A stretch of DNA of 38,874 nucleotides from an uncultured Alphaproteobacteria bacterium. Lineage in GTDB: Bacteria > Pseudomonadota > Alphaproteobacteria > CALKHQ01. Location of the stretch: contig CALKHQ010000218.1 in NCBI GenBank assembly GCA_937988735.1, forward strand, positions 1 to 38,874. The letters are read 5' to 3'. This document shows, one piece after another, positions 1 to 9,311 of this stretch. Under the pieces are notes generated by a model that saw nothing but the letters and a program-made list of their open reading frames with translations, was not told the DNA's origin and did not search any database. Every line of letters begins with the position of its first letter. The stretch's first letter is position 1. The position numbers were made by a program, and so were the translations under genes.

Positions 1-650
1 TCCGCCCGGTCGGCGACCTCGCCCGTGCCGGCGTGGGCCGCCTCGACCGCGCGGCGGATTTCCGCGGCCAGCGTCTCGCCGGCCTCCCGGATCGCCTGCT
101 CGCTGGCCGCGACATGGCCGGCCAGCGCCTGGGCTGCCTCGGCGACGCGGCCTTCGGCCCGGGCGGCGATGGCGCCGATCGAGGCGTCGGCAGCCTCCAT
201 CGCGCCCTTCATCTCCGTCGCCAGCGCGGCGCCGGCCGACCGGATCGCCTCGTCCGTCTCCGCCGTCCGCGCCTGAAGGCTGTCGGCGAGCGCCGCCACC
301 TGCGCGCGGGCGCGGGCGACGACCTCGGCCACCGACGCGTCGGCACCTTCCATCGCCTCCCGCACCTCGGCCACAAGTGCCTCGCCGAGGGCGCGCACGG
401 CCCGGTCGGTTTCCGCCGTCCGCGCCTCCAGCGCCGAGGCCACCGCCGCGATGCGCTCTTCCGCCCGGCCGGCGATGGCGCCGACGGAGGTTCCCGCGGC
501 TTCCATCGTCCGCTTCAGTTCGGCAGCCAGCGTCTCGCCGGTCTCGCGCAGCGCCCTGTCGGCGGCGGCGGTGTGCGCCTCCAGCCCGGCGGCGGCGGCG
601 GCAACCCTCTGGTCGACGCGGTCGGCGAGGCGGCCGATCGCGGTGTCGGC
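1..650 (-). repeat. 153-bp (51-residue) tandem repeat inside the coiled-coil gene
   Basis: The coding sequence repeats with a period of exactly 153 bases: equivalent plus-strand positions are 88, 241, 394 and 547. Each translated unit has the pattern ExGExLAAE-MEAA-S-G-IA-RAE, ending in a TAETD-like segment. Four units are visible, and a more diverged fifth lies upstream to about 720. Copies are diverged at DNA level, so this is old internal duplication rather than a recent slippage tract. The array runs off the left edge, so total copy number is unknown. Fifty-one residues equals four hendecads plus one heptad, compatible with a continuous coiled coil of nearly straight supercoil; that reading is inference. 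Confidence 0.8.
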
Positions 651-3491
651 GCTCTCCAGCGCCGTCGTCATCTTCAGCGCGGCGGCGCCGACCTTGTGCG
701 AGGCCTGGTTGGCGAGCTCGGCGACGTTGCGGCCGGCGTCGTCGGTGGTGGTGGCGAGGGTTGCCGCCATCGCGTCGATGCGGGCGGCGATGAGGTCGAT
801 GGTCGCCGACAGCCGGTGCTCGGTCTCGGCGACATGGGCGCGCAGCGCCTCGCCCTGGGCGCCGGTGACGCTCTCGGCCCGGGCTGCCAGCGCGGAAAGC
901 GCCTGCTCGGCAGCCGCGACGCCCTCGGTCAGCGCCTGCGCCCGGGCGGCCAGCTCCTCCGCCGTGAGGCCCGCCGCCTGCCGCAGCCGCGCGGCGGCGG
1001 CGCCCGTCTGCGCCTCGCTGGCCTCGGCCGCGCGGGCGATCTCGGTCTGGGCGACGGTGAGCTCGCCGACCCGTTCCGCCATCCGCTCCGCGGTGGCGTC
1101 GAGGGTGGCGCCGACAGCCACAAGCCCGTCGCGCGCCTGCGCCGCGGTCGCGGACAGGCGGGCGCCGTGGCCTTCCATCGCCGCGGCGGCCGCGTCCAGC
1201 GCCGCCGTCGCCGCCTGCGCGGTCTCGCCAAGCGCCCTGCCGCTGCCGTCGAGCGCCGCGGTCGCCGCTTCCACCCGGTCCACGGCCCGGCGGCCGGACT
1301 CGTCCAGCGCGCCGGCGCTCGCTTCCAGCCGCCGGTCGGCGGCGGCGACCGCCTCTGTGATGGCGCCGGTCGCATCCTGCCAGCGCTGCACGGTCGTCTC
1401 GGCCGTGCCGGCCGCGTCGGTCATCAGGGCGGCCAGGCTGTCTGCCTGCCGCTGCAGCGCGGCGCAGCCTTCGTCCACCTGCGCGACCAGCGCCGCGGTG
1501 CGCTCGTCGAGCTGGGCCGTCACCGCGGCCAGCGCGCTGCCCGTTTCCGCCAGCGCCGCGCCTGTCGCCTCCGCCCGGGCGGCCAGCGCCTCCGCCTCCG
1601 CACGTGCGACCGCGCCGGCATCGGCCATCTTCTCCGCCGCGGCCGCGGCGGCGGTTTCGGCCGCGGTGGCGCTTTCGCCGAGGGAATCGCGGACTGCCGC
1701 GAGCTGCTGCAGGCTCTGCTCGGTGCCGCTGTGCAGGCGGCTGCGCGCCAGCTCCACGGCTTCCGTCGCCCGGCCCAGCCGGCCGGCGCTGCCGGCAGCC
1801 TCCTCGCCCAGCCGGCGCGCGCTGGCCTCGAGGGCGGCCTCGGCTTCGGCCGCCGAGCGCACCAGCGCCGCTGTTGCCGCGTCCAGCGCCGCCACCCGGG
1901 CGTCGATCGCCGCGCCGCCTTCGGCGGAGGCGGCCGCGACCTCGCCGGCGCTACGGCTCAGCACTCCGGCCGCCTCGGCAATGGTGTCGCGTGCCTGCTC
2001 GGCCTGGGTTCGGGCGGCGGCGCCAGCGGTCTCCAGCGCGTTGCGCTGGTGCTCCAGCATCGCCGCCATCCGCTCGGTCCACGCCTGGACCAGCGCCCGG
2101 CTGCCGTCCAGCGCCACCGCCTGCTCGGCCAGGGTGGCGCCGGCGACGGCGAGGTCGCTGCGCACCGCCTCGGAGTTCGCGGTCACCACCGCCATCTCGT
2201 CGCCCAGCCGCTCGGCCATCCGGCGGACGCGGATCTCGGCGCGGCCGGTCGCCTCGCCCAGCGCGGTCGCCTGGCGCTCGACCAGGCGGCCGGCTTCCGC
2301 CAGCTTCTCCACGCTCGCCGCGGTCAGCCGTCCGGCGGATTCCGTGATTGCGGCATAGCCGTCCGCGGCCTCCTCCAGCTCGCGGCGCTTGCTCTCCGCC
2401 GCGGCGGTCAGCGCCTCGAACTGCGCCAGCGCCGAGCGCCCGGCCGTGGTCATGTAGCGGCCGCTGCGCCGCAGCAGCGGGGCGATGGCGCGGGCCTGGG
2501 CCAGGATGGCGTCGGTCTCGGCGCGGACGCTGTCGGTCTCGCGGGTCAGCAGCTCGCCGATCGCCGTCGCGCCGGTGCGGGCCTCGGCGGTGGCCCGGTT
2601 CAGCGTCTCGATGTGGACGTCCAGCGTGGCGGCGATCTCGGCGGCCTGGGCGGCGGCGCGCTCGGCCACCGCCTGCATCGCGGCGGCGCGGGCGTCGAGC
2701 TCGGAGCAGACCTGCTGCGTCCCCGCCCTGGCCTCGTCCACCAGGTTGCTGAGCCCCTTCGACTGGTCGTTGACCAGGCTCTGCACGGTGCGGACGTTGT
2801 CGGCGGCCATCATGCTGACCTGGCGCATCTCGTCGGCCTGCCGCTGCAGCGCCTGCAGCACGGCGCGCGTGCGCATCTCGATGTCGTCGGCCAGCCCCTT
2901 GATCGTGGACTGCTGGTTCCGGAACCGGCTGGAGGCCTTCTCCGCCAAGTCGAGCGCCCGCTCGCTGACCGCCCGGAACTCGTCGGTCTGCAGCCGCAGC
3001 GTGCGCGCCATCGCCTCCACCTCGGCGCTCACCTCCGCCGTCGGGTGCTCGAGCGCAGCCAGATGGCGGGCAATCAGGTCGGTCTGGAGCTGGAGCCGGC
3101 GCCCGCGCGCGAAATAGGCGACCGCGAGCCAGGCGGTGAGCGGGACCAGCGCCGTCGCCGACAGTACCCCCGCCAGCTCGTAGGGCTCGAGCAGGAACAG
3201 GTTGTCGAAGCCGATGCTGCGGTCGACGTAGATGCCCCAGGTCGCCACCCAGAGCAGGGTGAAGGCGAAGCAGGCGGTGGTCAGCCAGAAGGTGCCGTCG
3301 AACGGCGCCTCCGCCCCCGGCGGCGCCGGGCTGTCGGAGCCGTCGCCGCCGCGGCCGCGCCGCGGCTGGGACGGCGCCAGCAGGTGCCGGTCGGCGTCAT
3401 AGGCGACCCGGATGTTCGGTGTGGGTGCGTCGTCGGGCACGGCCCGCGACGTATGGGCTGCCTCGGAAGGGTGAGACGCCTGTTCGGCCAT
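1..3491 (-). CDS. Large two-pass membrane protein with giant Ala-rich coiled coil, TipN-like architecture (3' end outside window)
   Basis: The reading frame is open from the ATG at 3491 (GGGAG ten bases upstream) to the window edge, at least 1163 codons with no stop. Residues 1-65 are polar and Pro/Arg-rich. Two hydrophobic segments follow at about 68-88 and 105-128. Everything after about 135 is Ala/Glu/Arg-rich helix without prolines, typical of a very long coiled coil. At the visible C-terminal side the helix becomes a regular 51-residue repeat. Two N-terminal membrane segments followed by a huge coiled coil is the layout of the alphaproteobacterial pole marker TipN, so a role in cell polarity or envelope scaffolding is an inference from architecture, not from motif identity. 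No HAMP domain or chemoreceptor signalling hairpin was recognised, so a methyl-accepting protein is less likely. High Ala and GC content makes every other frame here look open, including a long plus-strand shadow. Confidence 0.85.
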   Translation of the reverse strand, partial: MAEQASHPSEAAHTSRAVPDDAPTPNIRVAYDADRHLLAPSQPRRGRGGDGSDSPAPPGAEAPFDGTFWLTTACFAFTLLWVATWGIYVDRSIGFDNLFLLEPYELAGVLSATALVPLTAWLAVAYFARGRRLQLQTDLIARHLAALEHPTAEVSAEVEAMARTLRLQTDEFRAVSERALDLAEKASSRFRNQQSTIKGLADDIEMRTRAVLQALQRQADEMRQVSMMAADNVRTVQSLVNDQSKGLSNLVDEARAGTQQVCSELDARAAAMQAVAERAAAQAAEIAATLDVHIETLNRATAEARTGATAIGELLTRETDSVRAETDAILAQARAIAPLLRRSGRYMTTAGRSALAQFEALTAAAESKRRELEEAADGYAAITESAGRLTAASVEKLAEAGRLVERQATALGEATGRAEIRVRRMAERLGDEMAVVTANSEAVRSDLAVAGATLAEQAVALDGSRALVQAWTERMAAMLEHQRNALETAGAAARTQAEQARDTIAEAAGVLSRSAGEVAAASAEGGAAIDARVAALDAATAALVRSAAEAEAALEASARRLGEEAAGSAGRLGRATEAVELARSRLHSGTEQSLQQLAAVRDSLGESATAAETAAAAAAEKMADAGAVARAEAEALAARAEATGAALAETGSALAAVTAQLDERTAALVAQVDEGCAALQRQADSLAALMTDAAGTAETTVQRWQDATGAITEAVAAADRRLEASAGALDESGRRAVDRVEAATAALDGSGRALGETAQAATAALDAAAAAMEGHGARLSATAAQARDGLVAVGATLDATAERMAERVGELTVAQTEIARAAEASEAQTGAAAARLRQAAGLTAEELAARAQALTEGVAAAEQALSALAARAESVTGAQGEALRAHVAETEHRLSATIDLIAARIDAMAATLATTTDDAGRNVAELANQASHKVGAAALKMTTALESADTAIGRLADRVDQRVAAAAAGLEAHTAAADRALRETGETLAAELKRTMEAAGTSVGAIAGRAEERIAAVASALEARTAETDRAVRALGEALVAEVREAMEGADASVAEVVARARAQVAALADSLQARTAETDEAIRSAGAALATEMKGAMEAADASIGAIAARAEGRVAEAAQALAGHVAASEQAIREAGETLAAEIRRAVEAAHAGTGEVADRA

Positions 3492-3539
3492 CGACAACGT
3501 GCTCCCAGCGGGCGATGCGCACCGCTGGCCCTTCCGCCG

Positions 3540-3597
3540 GCTTGACCCGCCGGATTTCCCGCACCTTGGGCCGCGGTCATTCTCCCGCGGGTCAAGC
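3540..3597. promoter_or_regulatory. 11-bp perfect inverted repeat upstream of the coiled-coil gene
   Basis: GCTTGACCCGC (3540-3550) is exactly inverted as GCGGGTCAAGC (3587-3597), with 36 bases between. Each arm contains TTGACC, a good -35-like hexamer, facing inward on both strands. No convincing -10 lies at the right distance from the minus-strand copy. It sits in the 176-bp gap between the lactonase stop (3668) and the coiled-coil start (3491), so it may hold that gene's promoter or operator. Binding protein unknown. Confidence 0.35.
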
Positions 3598-3667
3598 TAG
3601 CCGGACAGCCGCTTGATTTGAATTGAAAAGTTGCGGAAGACACCGCGGCCGGGGCCGTTGCGCGGGG

Positions 3668-4588
<921 letters not shown>

Positions 4589-4636
4589 GGTGGAATTCCC
4601 CCTCGGCTTGTTCTTGCTGCTGCCGGTGGCCGTCGC

Positions 4637-5056
4637 TCAGTGCACGGCGCCCGTCGGCGGCATGTCCTGCCAGGTGGCCGGCCGCGCCACCTGGCTCGCC
4701 TGGTGCATGACCATGCGCCAGCTCCCGGCTTCGTGGACGAAGACGTTGGTGGCCGCAAGCACGACCCCGGCGACCAGTTCCTGGCAGGTGACCAGCGCGC
4801 AGGTGCCGTAGATCATCACCCGGGCGTCGCGGTAGGTGATGTCGGGCGGCGTCGGCTGCGACAGGATCCGCCGCCAGCTGTCCAGCACGTCCTCGCGCCC
4901 GTTCAGCACCGCCCAGCCCGGATGGATGCAGGCGACCTCGGCCTCTTCGGCCCACATCCGGTCCATGGCGGCCATGTCGCGCCGCACGAAGGCGTCGTAG
5001 AAGGCGGCGTTGGCGGCGATCACGGCCTTCACCGTGTCGTCTCGGCTGGTCAGCAT
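4637..5056 (-). CDS. NTF2-like/SnoaL-type small protein
   Basis: A 139-residue protein of the nuclear transport factor 2-like superfamily: an N-terminal helix with FYDAFVRRDMAAMDRMW, then a central I-H-P-G-W-x-x-L-NGRE segment and C-terminal strands ending near WRMVMHQAS. This layout is standard for the stand-alone NTF2-fold proteins that serve as enzymes of uncertain function or as ligand-binding proteins. The ATG at 5056 is chosen because homology-like sequence begins there; it has no clear Shine-Dalgarno. An in-frame ATG at 5302 does have GAGGG in front of it, but the extra 82 residues are Pro/Arg-rich and do not look like this fold. Function of this member is unknown. Confidence 0.8.
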   Translation of the reverse strand: MLTSRDDTVKAVIAANAAFYDAFVRRDMAAMDRMWAEEAEVACIHPGWAVLNGREDVLDSWRRILSQPTPPDITYRDARVMIYGTCALVTCQELVAGVVLAATNVFVHEAGSWRMVMHQASQVARPATWQDMPPTGAVH

Positions 5057-5368
5057 CGGGCGGGGGCGGTGTGCGACTGGACCATGACCGGCACTGTGCC
5101 ACCGCCGGCCGGGCAGGCAAAGTGGATTTGCGCGCGCGGGGCCGCTGCAAGTCCCAGGGGACTGGCCCGACGGCCGGTGCCTGCCGTCGTGCGCCGCGGC
5201 GGGCCGGTCCGTTCGGGCCTGCTCGGGCGGCCGCGGCGGCTCGCAGGGCCGGTTCAGCCCGGCGAACAGGGCGCGGCCGAGGATCATGTGGCTGTACGAC
5301 ATCGCCCTCGCGTCCCGTCCCGGTCGCGGATCCCGGCGCTGCAGTGGCTGCGGCGCCGGTCGGAAGGG
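5057..5368. other. 312-bp gap without a convincing gene
   Basis: No conserved product is recognised on either strand. On the minus strand an ATG at 5302 with a GAGGG ribosome-binding site opens a frame that starts with codon use like real genes (about 27 codons) and then degenerates in third-position GC before running into the NTF2-like gene. It could be a remnant or a short peptide. No terminator or promoter stands out. Confidence 0.4.
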
Positions 5369-5935
5369 TCAGTCGATGCGGTAGGCGAGGCCGATCTCGA
5401 TCTCGATCGTGTCCTCGTCGAGGAAGGCCAGCGCCGTGGTGTATTCGGTGTCGTACGGCACGGGCTGCGGGCCGTAGGGCGTCCGGATCACGCGCGGCTC
5501 GAACTGCACCACCTCGGTGCGAAGCAGGCCGTCCACCAGCGCCCAGTAGCCGGCCTCGTACATCCGCAGCACCGGCGTCTGGGCGACGCTCTCGTAGGTG
5601 CCGTCCGGGTAGAAGGCGGTCTCCATGTAGGTCGGCAGGCCCTCGAGCACGCCCTGCCACGCCCAGGTGCCGACCAGCAGCGCGGCCGCGGCGGTCGCCG
5701 TCGGGCCCGAAGGCCGCTGGTCCTGCCTCTCGTCGCGCGGAGCGACCGCGTCGGGATTGCCCGACGGCAGCGGCTCGTCCGCGTCGGCGAAGCTCCAGGC
5801 CTCGTTGAAGGTCGAGGACCGCGGCGGCGACGGATAGCGGTCGAAGGGGTCGGCGGCCGCCGGGCGGGCGGCAGCGGCGACGACGGCGACGGCGATCCAG
5901 GCGGCATAGGCGCCGAGCTTGGCGAACTGGACCAT
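5369..5935 (-). CDS. Secreted protein of unknown function, possibly lipocalin-like
   Basis: The 188-residue product begins with a signal peptide (residues 1-28, cleavage expected after ARPAAA before DPFD), so it is exported to the periplasm. A low-complexity linker to about residue 80 is followed by a compact domain beginning LVGTWAWQGV and containing AFYPDGTYES, a pattern common in small beta-barrel (lipocalin-like) proteins that start with a G-T-W motif, and ending in IEIEIGLAYRID. I do not recognise a named family. It is transcribed away from sfsA and separated from it by a 168-bp intergenic region with a dyad at 6031-6048. The protein is therefore annotated only as secreted, with the fold suggestion being weak. 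Confidence 0.75.
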   Translation of the reverse strand: MVQFAKLGAYAAWIAVAVVAAAARPAAADPFDRYPSPPRSSTFNEAWSFADADEPLPSGNPDAVAPRDERQDQRPSGPTATAAAALLVGTWAWQGVLEGLPTYMETAFYPDGTYESVAQTPVLRMYEAGYWALVDGLLRTEVVQFEPRVIRTPYGPQPVPYDTEYTTALAFLDEDTIEIEIGLAYRID

Positions 5936-6030
5936 GGCTTCGATCCTCCCCGATCACGGTTTGTGTCTGCTGCCAATCTGGCGCGCCAATGTGATCCGCC
6001 ATGGCAGGCGGCATGGCGTCATTGTGGCGC

Positions 6031-6064
6031 CGGTGACTGCGGTCACCGCCGTCTCTGCTATGCT
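6031..6064 (+). promoter_or_regulatory. Putative sfsA promoter with overlapping dyad
   Basis: CGGTGAC-TGCG-GTCACCG (6031-6048) is a perfect 7-bp inverted repeat with a 4-base spacer. A -10-like TATGCT lies at 6059-6064, with the dyad in the -35 position, about 40 bases before the sfsA ATG. This suits an operator overlapping the promoter of the sfsA-map-radC run, or of the divergent secreted-protein gene. The regulator is not identifiable. Confidence 0.35.
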
Positions 6065-6103
6065 CCGCGCCATGCCGCCGGAGTCGCCCGTTCCAGCCCG
6101 CCC

Positions 6104-6817
6104 ATGCGCTTCCCCCGTCCGCTGACCCCGGCGCGGCTCCTCCGCCGCTACAAGCGCTTTCTGGCCGACGCGGAGTTCGCGGACGGCACGGTCGAGGTCG
6201 TGCACTGCCCGAACCCCGGGGCGATGCTGGGCCTGGCGCAGCCGGGCGCCGAGATCTGGCTGTCGCGCTCGCCGAACGCAAACCGCAAGCTAGCCTGCAC
6301 CTGGGAGCTGGAGCGGGTGGACGGGCGGCTGGTCGGGATCAACGCCAGCCGGCCGAACGAATTGATGTGCGAGGCGATCGCCGCCGGAGCCATCGCGCCG
6401 CTGGCAGGCTACGCCACGGCGCGGCGGGAGGTGCCCTACGGCCTCGGCTCGCGCATCGACGTGCTGCTGGAGGGCGAGGGGCGGTCGCCCTGCTATGTCG
6501 AGATCAAGAACGTGCACCTGCGGCGCACGGACGGGCCGAACCCCGGGGCGGCCGAGTTTCCGGACTGCGTCACCAGGCGGGGCGCGAAGCATCTGGACGA
6601 GCTTGCCGCGGTGGTCGCGGCCGGCGGCCGGGCGGTGATGCTCTACTGCGTCCAGCGCGAGGACTGCGACCGCTTCGCCATCGCCGCCGACATCGACCCG
6701 GGCTACGCCGCCGCCTTCGCCCGCGCCCTCGCGGCGGGGGTGGAGGCCTATGCCTACGGCTGCCGGCTGAGTGTCGAAGAGATCACAGTGGCATCTTCGC
6801 TGCCCGTTATCATATAA
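6104..6817 (+). CDS. sfsA: SfsA, DNA/RNA nuclease family (sugar fermentation stimulation protein)
   Basis: The 237-residue product matches SfsA along its whole length: an N-terminal OB-like part with RYKRFLAD and CPNPGAMLGL, then the nuclease core. The core has the PD-(D/E)XK arrangement in SRIDVLLE and YVEIKNVHL, where the Asp and the Glu-x-Lys are the expected metal and catalytic residues. SfsA proteins bind DNA and have nuclease activity in vitro; the older name comes from maltose-metabolism phenotypes in E. coli. The ATG at 6104 gives the normal length, though no strong ribosome-binding site precedes it. It is followed after 33 bases by map, an order common in alphaproteobacteria. Confidence 0.95.
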   Translation: MRFPRPLTPARLLRRYKRFLADAEFADGTVEVVHCPNPGAMLGLAQPGAEIWLSRSPNANRKLACTWELERVDGRLVGINASRPNELMCEAIAAGAIAPLAGYATARREVPYGLGSRIDVLLEGEGRSPCYVEIKNVHLRRTDGPNPGAAEFPDCVTRRGAKHLDELAAVVAAGGRAVMLYCVQREDCDRFAIAADIDPGYAAAFARALAAGVEAYAYGCRLSVEEITVASSLPVII

Positions 6818-6850
6818 GCTGCACTGACAGCGGTCGGTTTACGGACGGAC

Positions 6851-7684
6851 ATGAGAGAGATGGGACGGCAGGCGGCGATGCAGCGCCGCGAACCGGCTCC
6901 GGCCGGCATCAAGATTCACGGCCCCGCGGAATTCGAGGCGATGCGCCGCGCCGGTCGGCTGGCGGCCGAGACGCTGGATTTCATCACGCCGTACGTCGTT
7001 CCCGGCGTCACCACCGACCGGCTCGACCGGCTGTGCCACCAGTTCATCGTCGATCACGGGGCCATCCCCGCGCCGCTCAACTACCGCGGCTTCCCGCGCT
7101 CGATCTGCACGTCGGTCAACCACGTGGTCTGTCACGGCATTCCGGGCGACAAGGTCCTGCGCGACGGCGACATCATCAACATCGACGTCACCGTCATCCT
7201 CGACGGCTGGCACGGCGACACCAGCCGGATGTACCTCGTCGGCGAGTCCATCAACCCGAAGAGCCAGCGGCTGGTGGACGTCACCTACGAGGCGATGATG
7301 CGCGGCATCGCCGCCGTGCGCCCCGGCGCCCGGCTCGGCGACATCGGCCACGCGATCCAGTCCTACGCCGAGAGCTTCCGCTTCTCGGTGGTGGAGGATT
7401 TCTGCGGCCACGGCCTCGGCCGCGTGTTCCACGACGCGCCCAGCGTGCTCCACTACGGCCGTCCGGGCACCGGCGTCATGCTGCAGCCGGGCATGTTCTT
7501 CACCATCGAGCCGATGATCAACGCCGGCCGCAAGGAGGTGAAGATCCTCGGCGACGGGTGGACCGCGGTCACCCGCGACCGCTCGCTCTCGGCCCAGTTC
7601 GAGCACTCGGTCGGCGTCACCGAGGACGGCTGCGAGATCTTCACCCTGTCGCCGGCGGGGTACACCAAGCCGCCCTACGTCTGA
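6851..7684 (+). CDS. map: Type I methionine aminopeptidase
   Basis: The 277-residue product is a cytoplasmic type I methionine aminopeptidase, which removes the initiator Met from nascent proteins. The five metal ligands are all present: Asp112 (NIDVT), Asp123 (GDTSR), His187 (CGHGLGRVFH), Glu220 (FTIEPM) and Glu251 (FEHS). It is the short bacterial form with no N-terminal zinc-finger extension. A second in-frame ATG occurs three codons later (6860); either start gives an intact enzyme. It sits 17 bases before radC and is almost certainly cotranscribed with sfsA and radC. Confidence 0.97.
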   Translation: MREMGRQAAMQRREPAPAGIKIHGPAEFEAMRRAGRLAAETLDFITPYVVPGVTTDRLDRLCHQFIVDHGAIPAPLNYRGFPRSICTSVNHVVCHGIPGDKVLRDGDIINIDVTVILDGWHGDTSRMYLVGESINPKSQRLVDVTYEAMMRGIAAVRPGARLGDIGHAIQSYAESFRFSVVEDFCGHGLGRVFHDAPSVLHYGRPGTGVMLQPGMFFTIEPMINAGRKEVKILGDGWTAVTRDRSLSAQFEHSVGVTEDGCEIFTLSPAGYTKPPYV

Positions 7685-7701
7685 GCGTCGCCCCGGGGCC
7701 G

Positions 7702-8406
7702 ATGGCAGAGGGGGCCGAGGGGGGCGAGCCGAAGCCGGACCACCTCGGTCACCGCGGGCGGCTGCGCGCCCGCTTCCTCCAGGGCGGCCCCGACGCACTG
7801 CCCGACTACGAGCTGCTGGAGCTCGTCCTCTACGCCGCCTATACCCGCGGCGACACCAAGCCGCTCGCCAAGCGCCTGATCGCCCGCTTCGGCGGCTTTG
7901 CCCAGGCGCTGGCCGCCCCTCCGGAGGAGCTGCGCAAGGTGAAGGGCGTGGGCGACGCGGCGGTGGTGGCGCTCAAGACGGTGCAGGCCGCGGCTGCGCG
8001 GATGACGCTGCGGGAGATCGGCGACCGGCCGGTGCTCAGCGCCTGGCACAAGGTCATCGACTACTGCCACGCCCAGATGGCCCGCGAGCAGACGGAGCAG
8101 TTCCGCCTGCTGTTCCTCGACCGCAAGAACCAGCTCATTGCGGACGAGGTCCAGCAGAAGGGCACCATCGACCATGCGCCGGTCTATCCGCGGGAGGTGA
8201 TCAAGCGTGCCCTCGACCTGGGCGCGGCCGCGATCATCCTCGCCCACAACCACCCGTCCGGCGACCCGACGCCGAGCCAGGCCGACATCGCGATGACGAA
8301 GGAGATCGTGAAGGCCGGCAAGATCCTCGGCGTCGCCGTCCACGACCATCTCGTCATCGGCCGCCGCGGCCACTTCAGCTTCCGCGCCGAAGGGCTGATG
8401 GACTAG
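7702..8406 (+). CDS. radC: RadC family JAB/MPN domain protein
   Basis: The 234-residue product has the two-part RadC layout: an N-terminal helix-hairpin-helix-like region (about residues 34-100, with LRKVKGVGDAAV) and a C-terminal JAB/MPN metalloprotease-like domain. The JAMM residues His182, His184 and Asp195 lie in AHNHPSGDPTPSQAD. The true cellular role of RadC is unsettled; the old link to repair in E. coli was reassigned to recG, and the related plasmid and phage genes are anti-restriction associated. This copy is in a conserved chromosomal context (map-radC), so it is the core gene rather than a mobile variant. Confidence 0.95.
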   Translation: MAEGAEGGEPKPDHLGHRGRLRARFLQGGPDALPDYELLELVLYAAYTRGDTKPLAKRLIARFGGFAQALAAPPEELRKVKGVGDAAVVALKTVQAAAARMTLREIGDRPVLSAWHKVIDYCHAQMAREQTEQFRLLFLDRKNQLIADEVQQKGTIDHAPVYPREVIKRALDLGAAAIILAHNHPSGDPTPSQADIAMTKEIVKAGKILGVAVHDHLVIGRRGHFSFRAEGLMD

Positions 8407-8429
8407 CCCTCCGGCGGCGGTGCGGACGA

Positions 8430-9311
8430 TCAGCCGGCGGGCCGGAGCGCGTCGCGGTTGGCGGTGAGGAACGCCCGCACCGACGTCGGCTCGCGGCCGG
8501 TCAGCGCCTTCACCGTTGGCGCGTTGATCGCATGCCGGCCCTCGGCGGCATCCACGTCGAAGCTGGCGAGCCCGACGGCCATCGGCTGCGGCAGGCCGGC
8601 GGCGACCAGTGCGGTGCGCAGCTCGTCGGCGCTCACGGAGACGTGGGTGACGGGGCGGCCGGTCAGCTCGCTGGCGATCGCGGCGATCTCGGCCTGGGTC
8701 ACCGGTGCCGGCCCGTTCACGTCGAGGATGCGCCGGCCGTCGTCGGCGCGCAGCAGGGCCGCGGCCGCCGTTCGGGCGCAGTCCTCCCGGGTCACGTAGT
8801 TGCGGCCGCCGTTGCCGGTGGCGGTCACCAGCTGCCCGGTCTCCACCGCGCGCGACAGGCTGCGCAGCAGGATCTCCGCGTAGATGTTGTTGCGCAGGAT
8901 GGTCCAGGCGAGGTTGGTCGCCGCCAGCGCCTGCTCGGTCCAGAAGTGGCTGTCGATGAGCGGGTTGTCCGGCGCGGGACAGGGCGACGGCGCCGAGGTG
9001 TAGATCACGTGCGCCACGCCGGCGCGCTCCGCCGCCGCGACCGCCGCCCGGTGCTGGGCCAGCCGCACCCCCGGCGCGTGGATCGCGTCGGTGCTGATCA
9101 GCAGCAGGCGCTCGACCCCGGCGAAGGCGCTGTCCAGCGAGGCGGGGTCGTCGAAGTCTGCCCGGCGCGTCTCTGCCCCTTTGGCAGCAAGGTCCGCGAT
9201 CCGGGCGGGGTCGCGCGTGGCGGCGACAACCTTGCCGGCATTGGCCTCCAGCAGCAGTTCGACGACCCGCCGGCCGAGCTGTCCGCCGGCGCCGGTGACG
9301 AGGAAGGTCAT
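8430..9311 (-). CDS. NmrA-type NAD(P)H:quinone oxidoreductase, QorB/YtfG-like
   Basis: A 293-residue Rossmann-fold protein with the nucleotide-binding TGAGGQLG at residues 6-13 and typical NmrA/atypical-SDR sequence through the middle (LRNNIYAE, YVTREDCAR). Length and pattern match E. coli YtfG (QorB, NADPH quinone reductase 2). The divergent neighbour at 9436 is an HxlR regulator, as ytfH is to ytfG in E. coli and qorR to qorA in Corynebacterium, which strongly supports this assignment. It would act in the cytoplasm on quinones under redox or electrophile stress. It is convergent with radC, with 23 bases between stops. Confidence 0.85.
   Translation of the reverse strand: MTFLVTGAGGQLGRRVVELLLEANAGKVVAATRDPARIADLAAKGAETRRADFDDPASLDSAFAGVERLLLISTDAIHAPGVRLAQHRAAVAAAERAGVAHVIYTSAPSPCPAPDNPLIDSHFWTEQALAATNLAWTILRNNIYAEILLRSLSRAVETGQLVTATGNGGRNYVTREDCARTAAAALLRADDGRRILDVNGPAPVTQAEIAAIASELTGRPVTHVSVSADELRTALVAAGLPQPMAVGLASFDVDAAEGRHAINAPTVKALTGREPTSVRAFLTANRDALRPAG

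Noticed and set aside
1..3491. Methyl-accepting chemotaxis receptor
   Set aside because: Long Ala-rich helix looks similar, but no HAMP domain or conserved receptor hairpin was found in the visible part; left open because the C-terminus is outside the window.
33..3545. Very long plus-strand open frame (1170 codons)
   Set aside because: Arg/Gly/His-rich composition without domains; it is the antisense shadow of the coiled-coil gene, whose minus-strand frame has membrane helices, repeats and a ribosome-binding site.
4637..5302. Longer start (5302) for the NTF2-like gene
   Set aside because: The added 82 residues are Pro/Arg-rich with falling third-position GC and do not resemble the family, even though a GAGGG site exists upstream.
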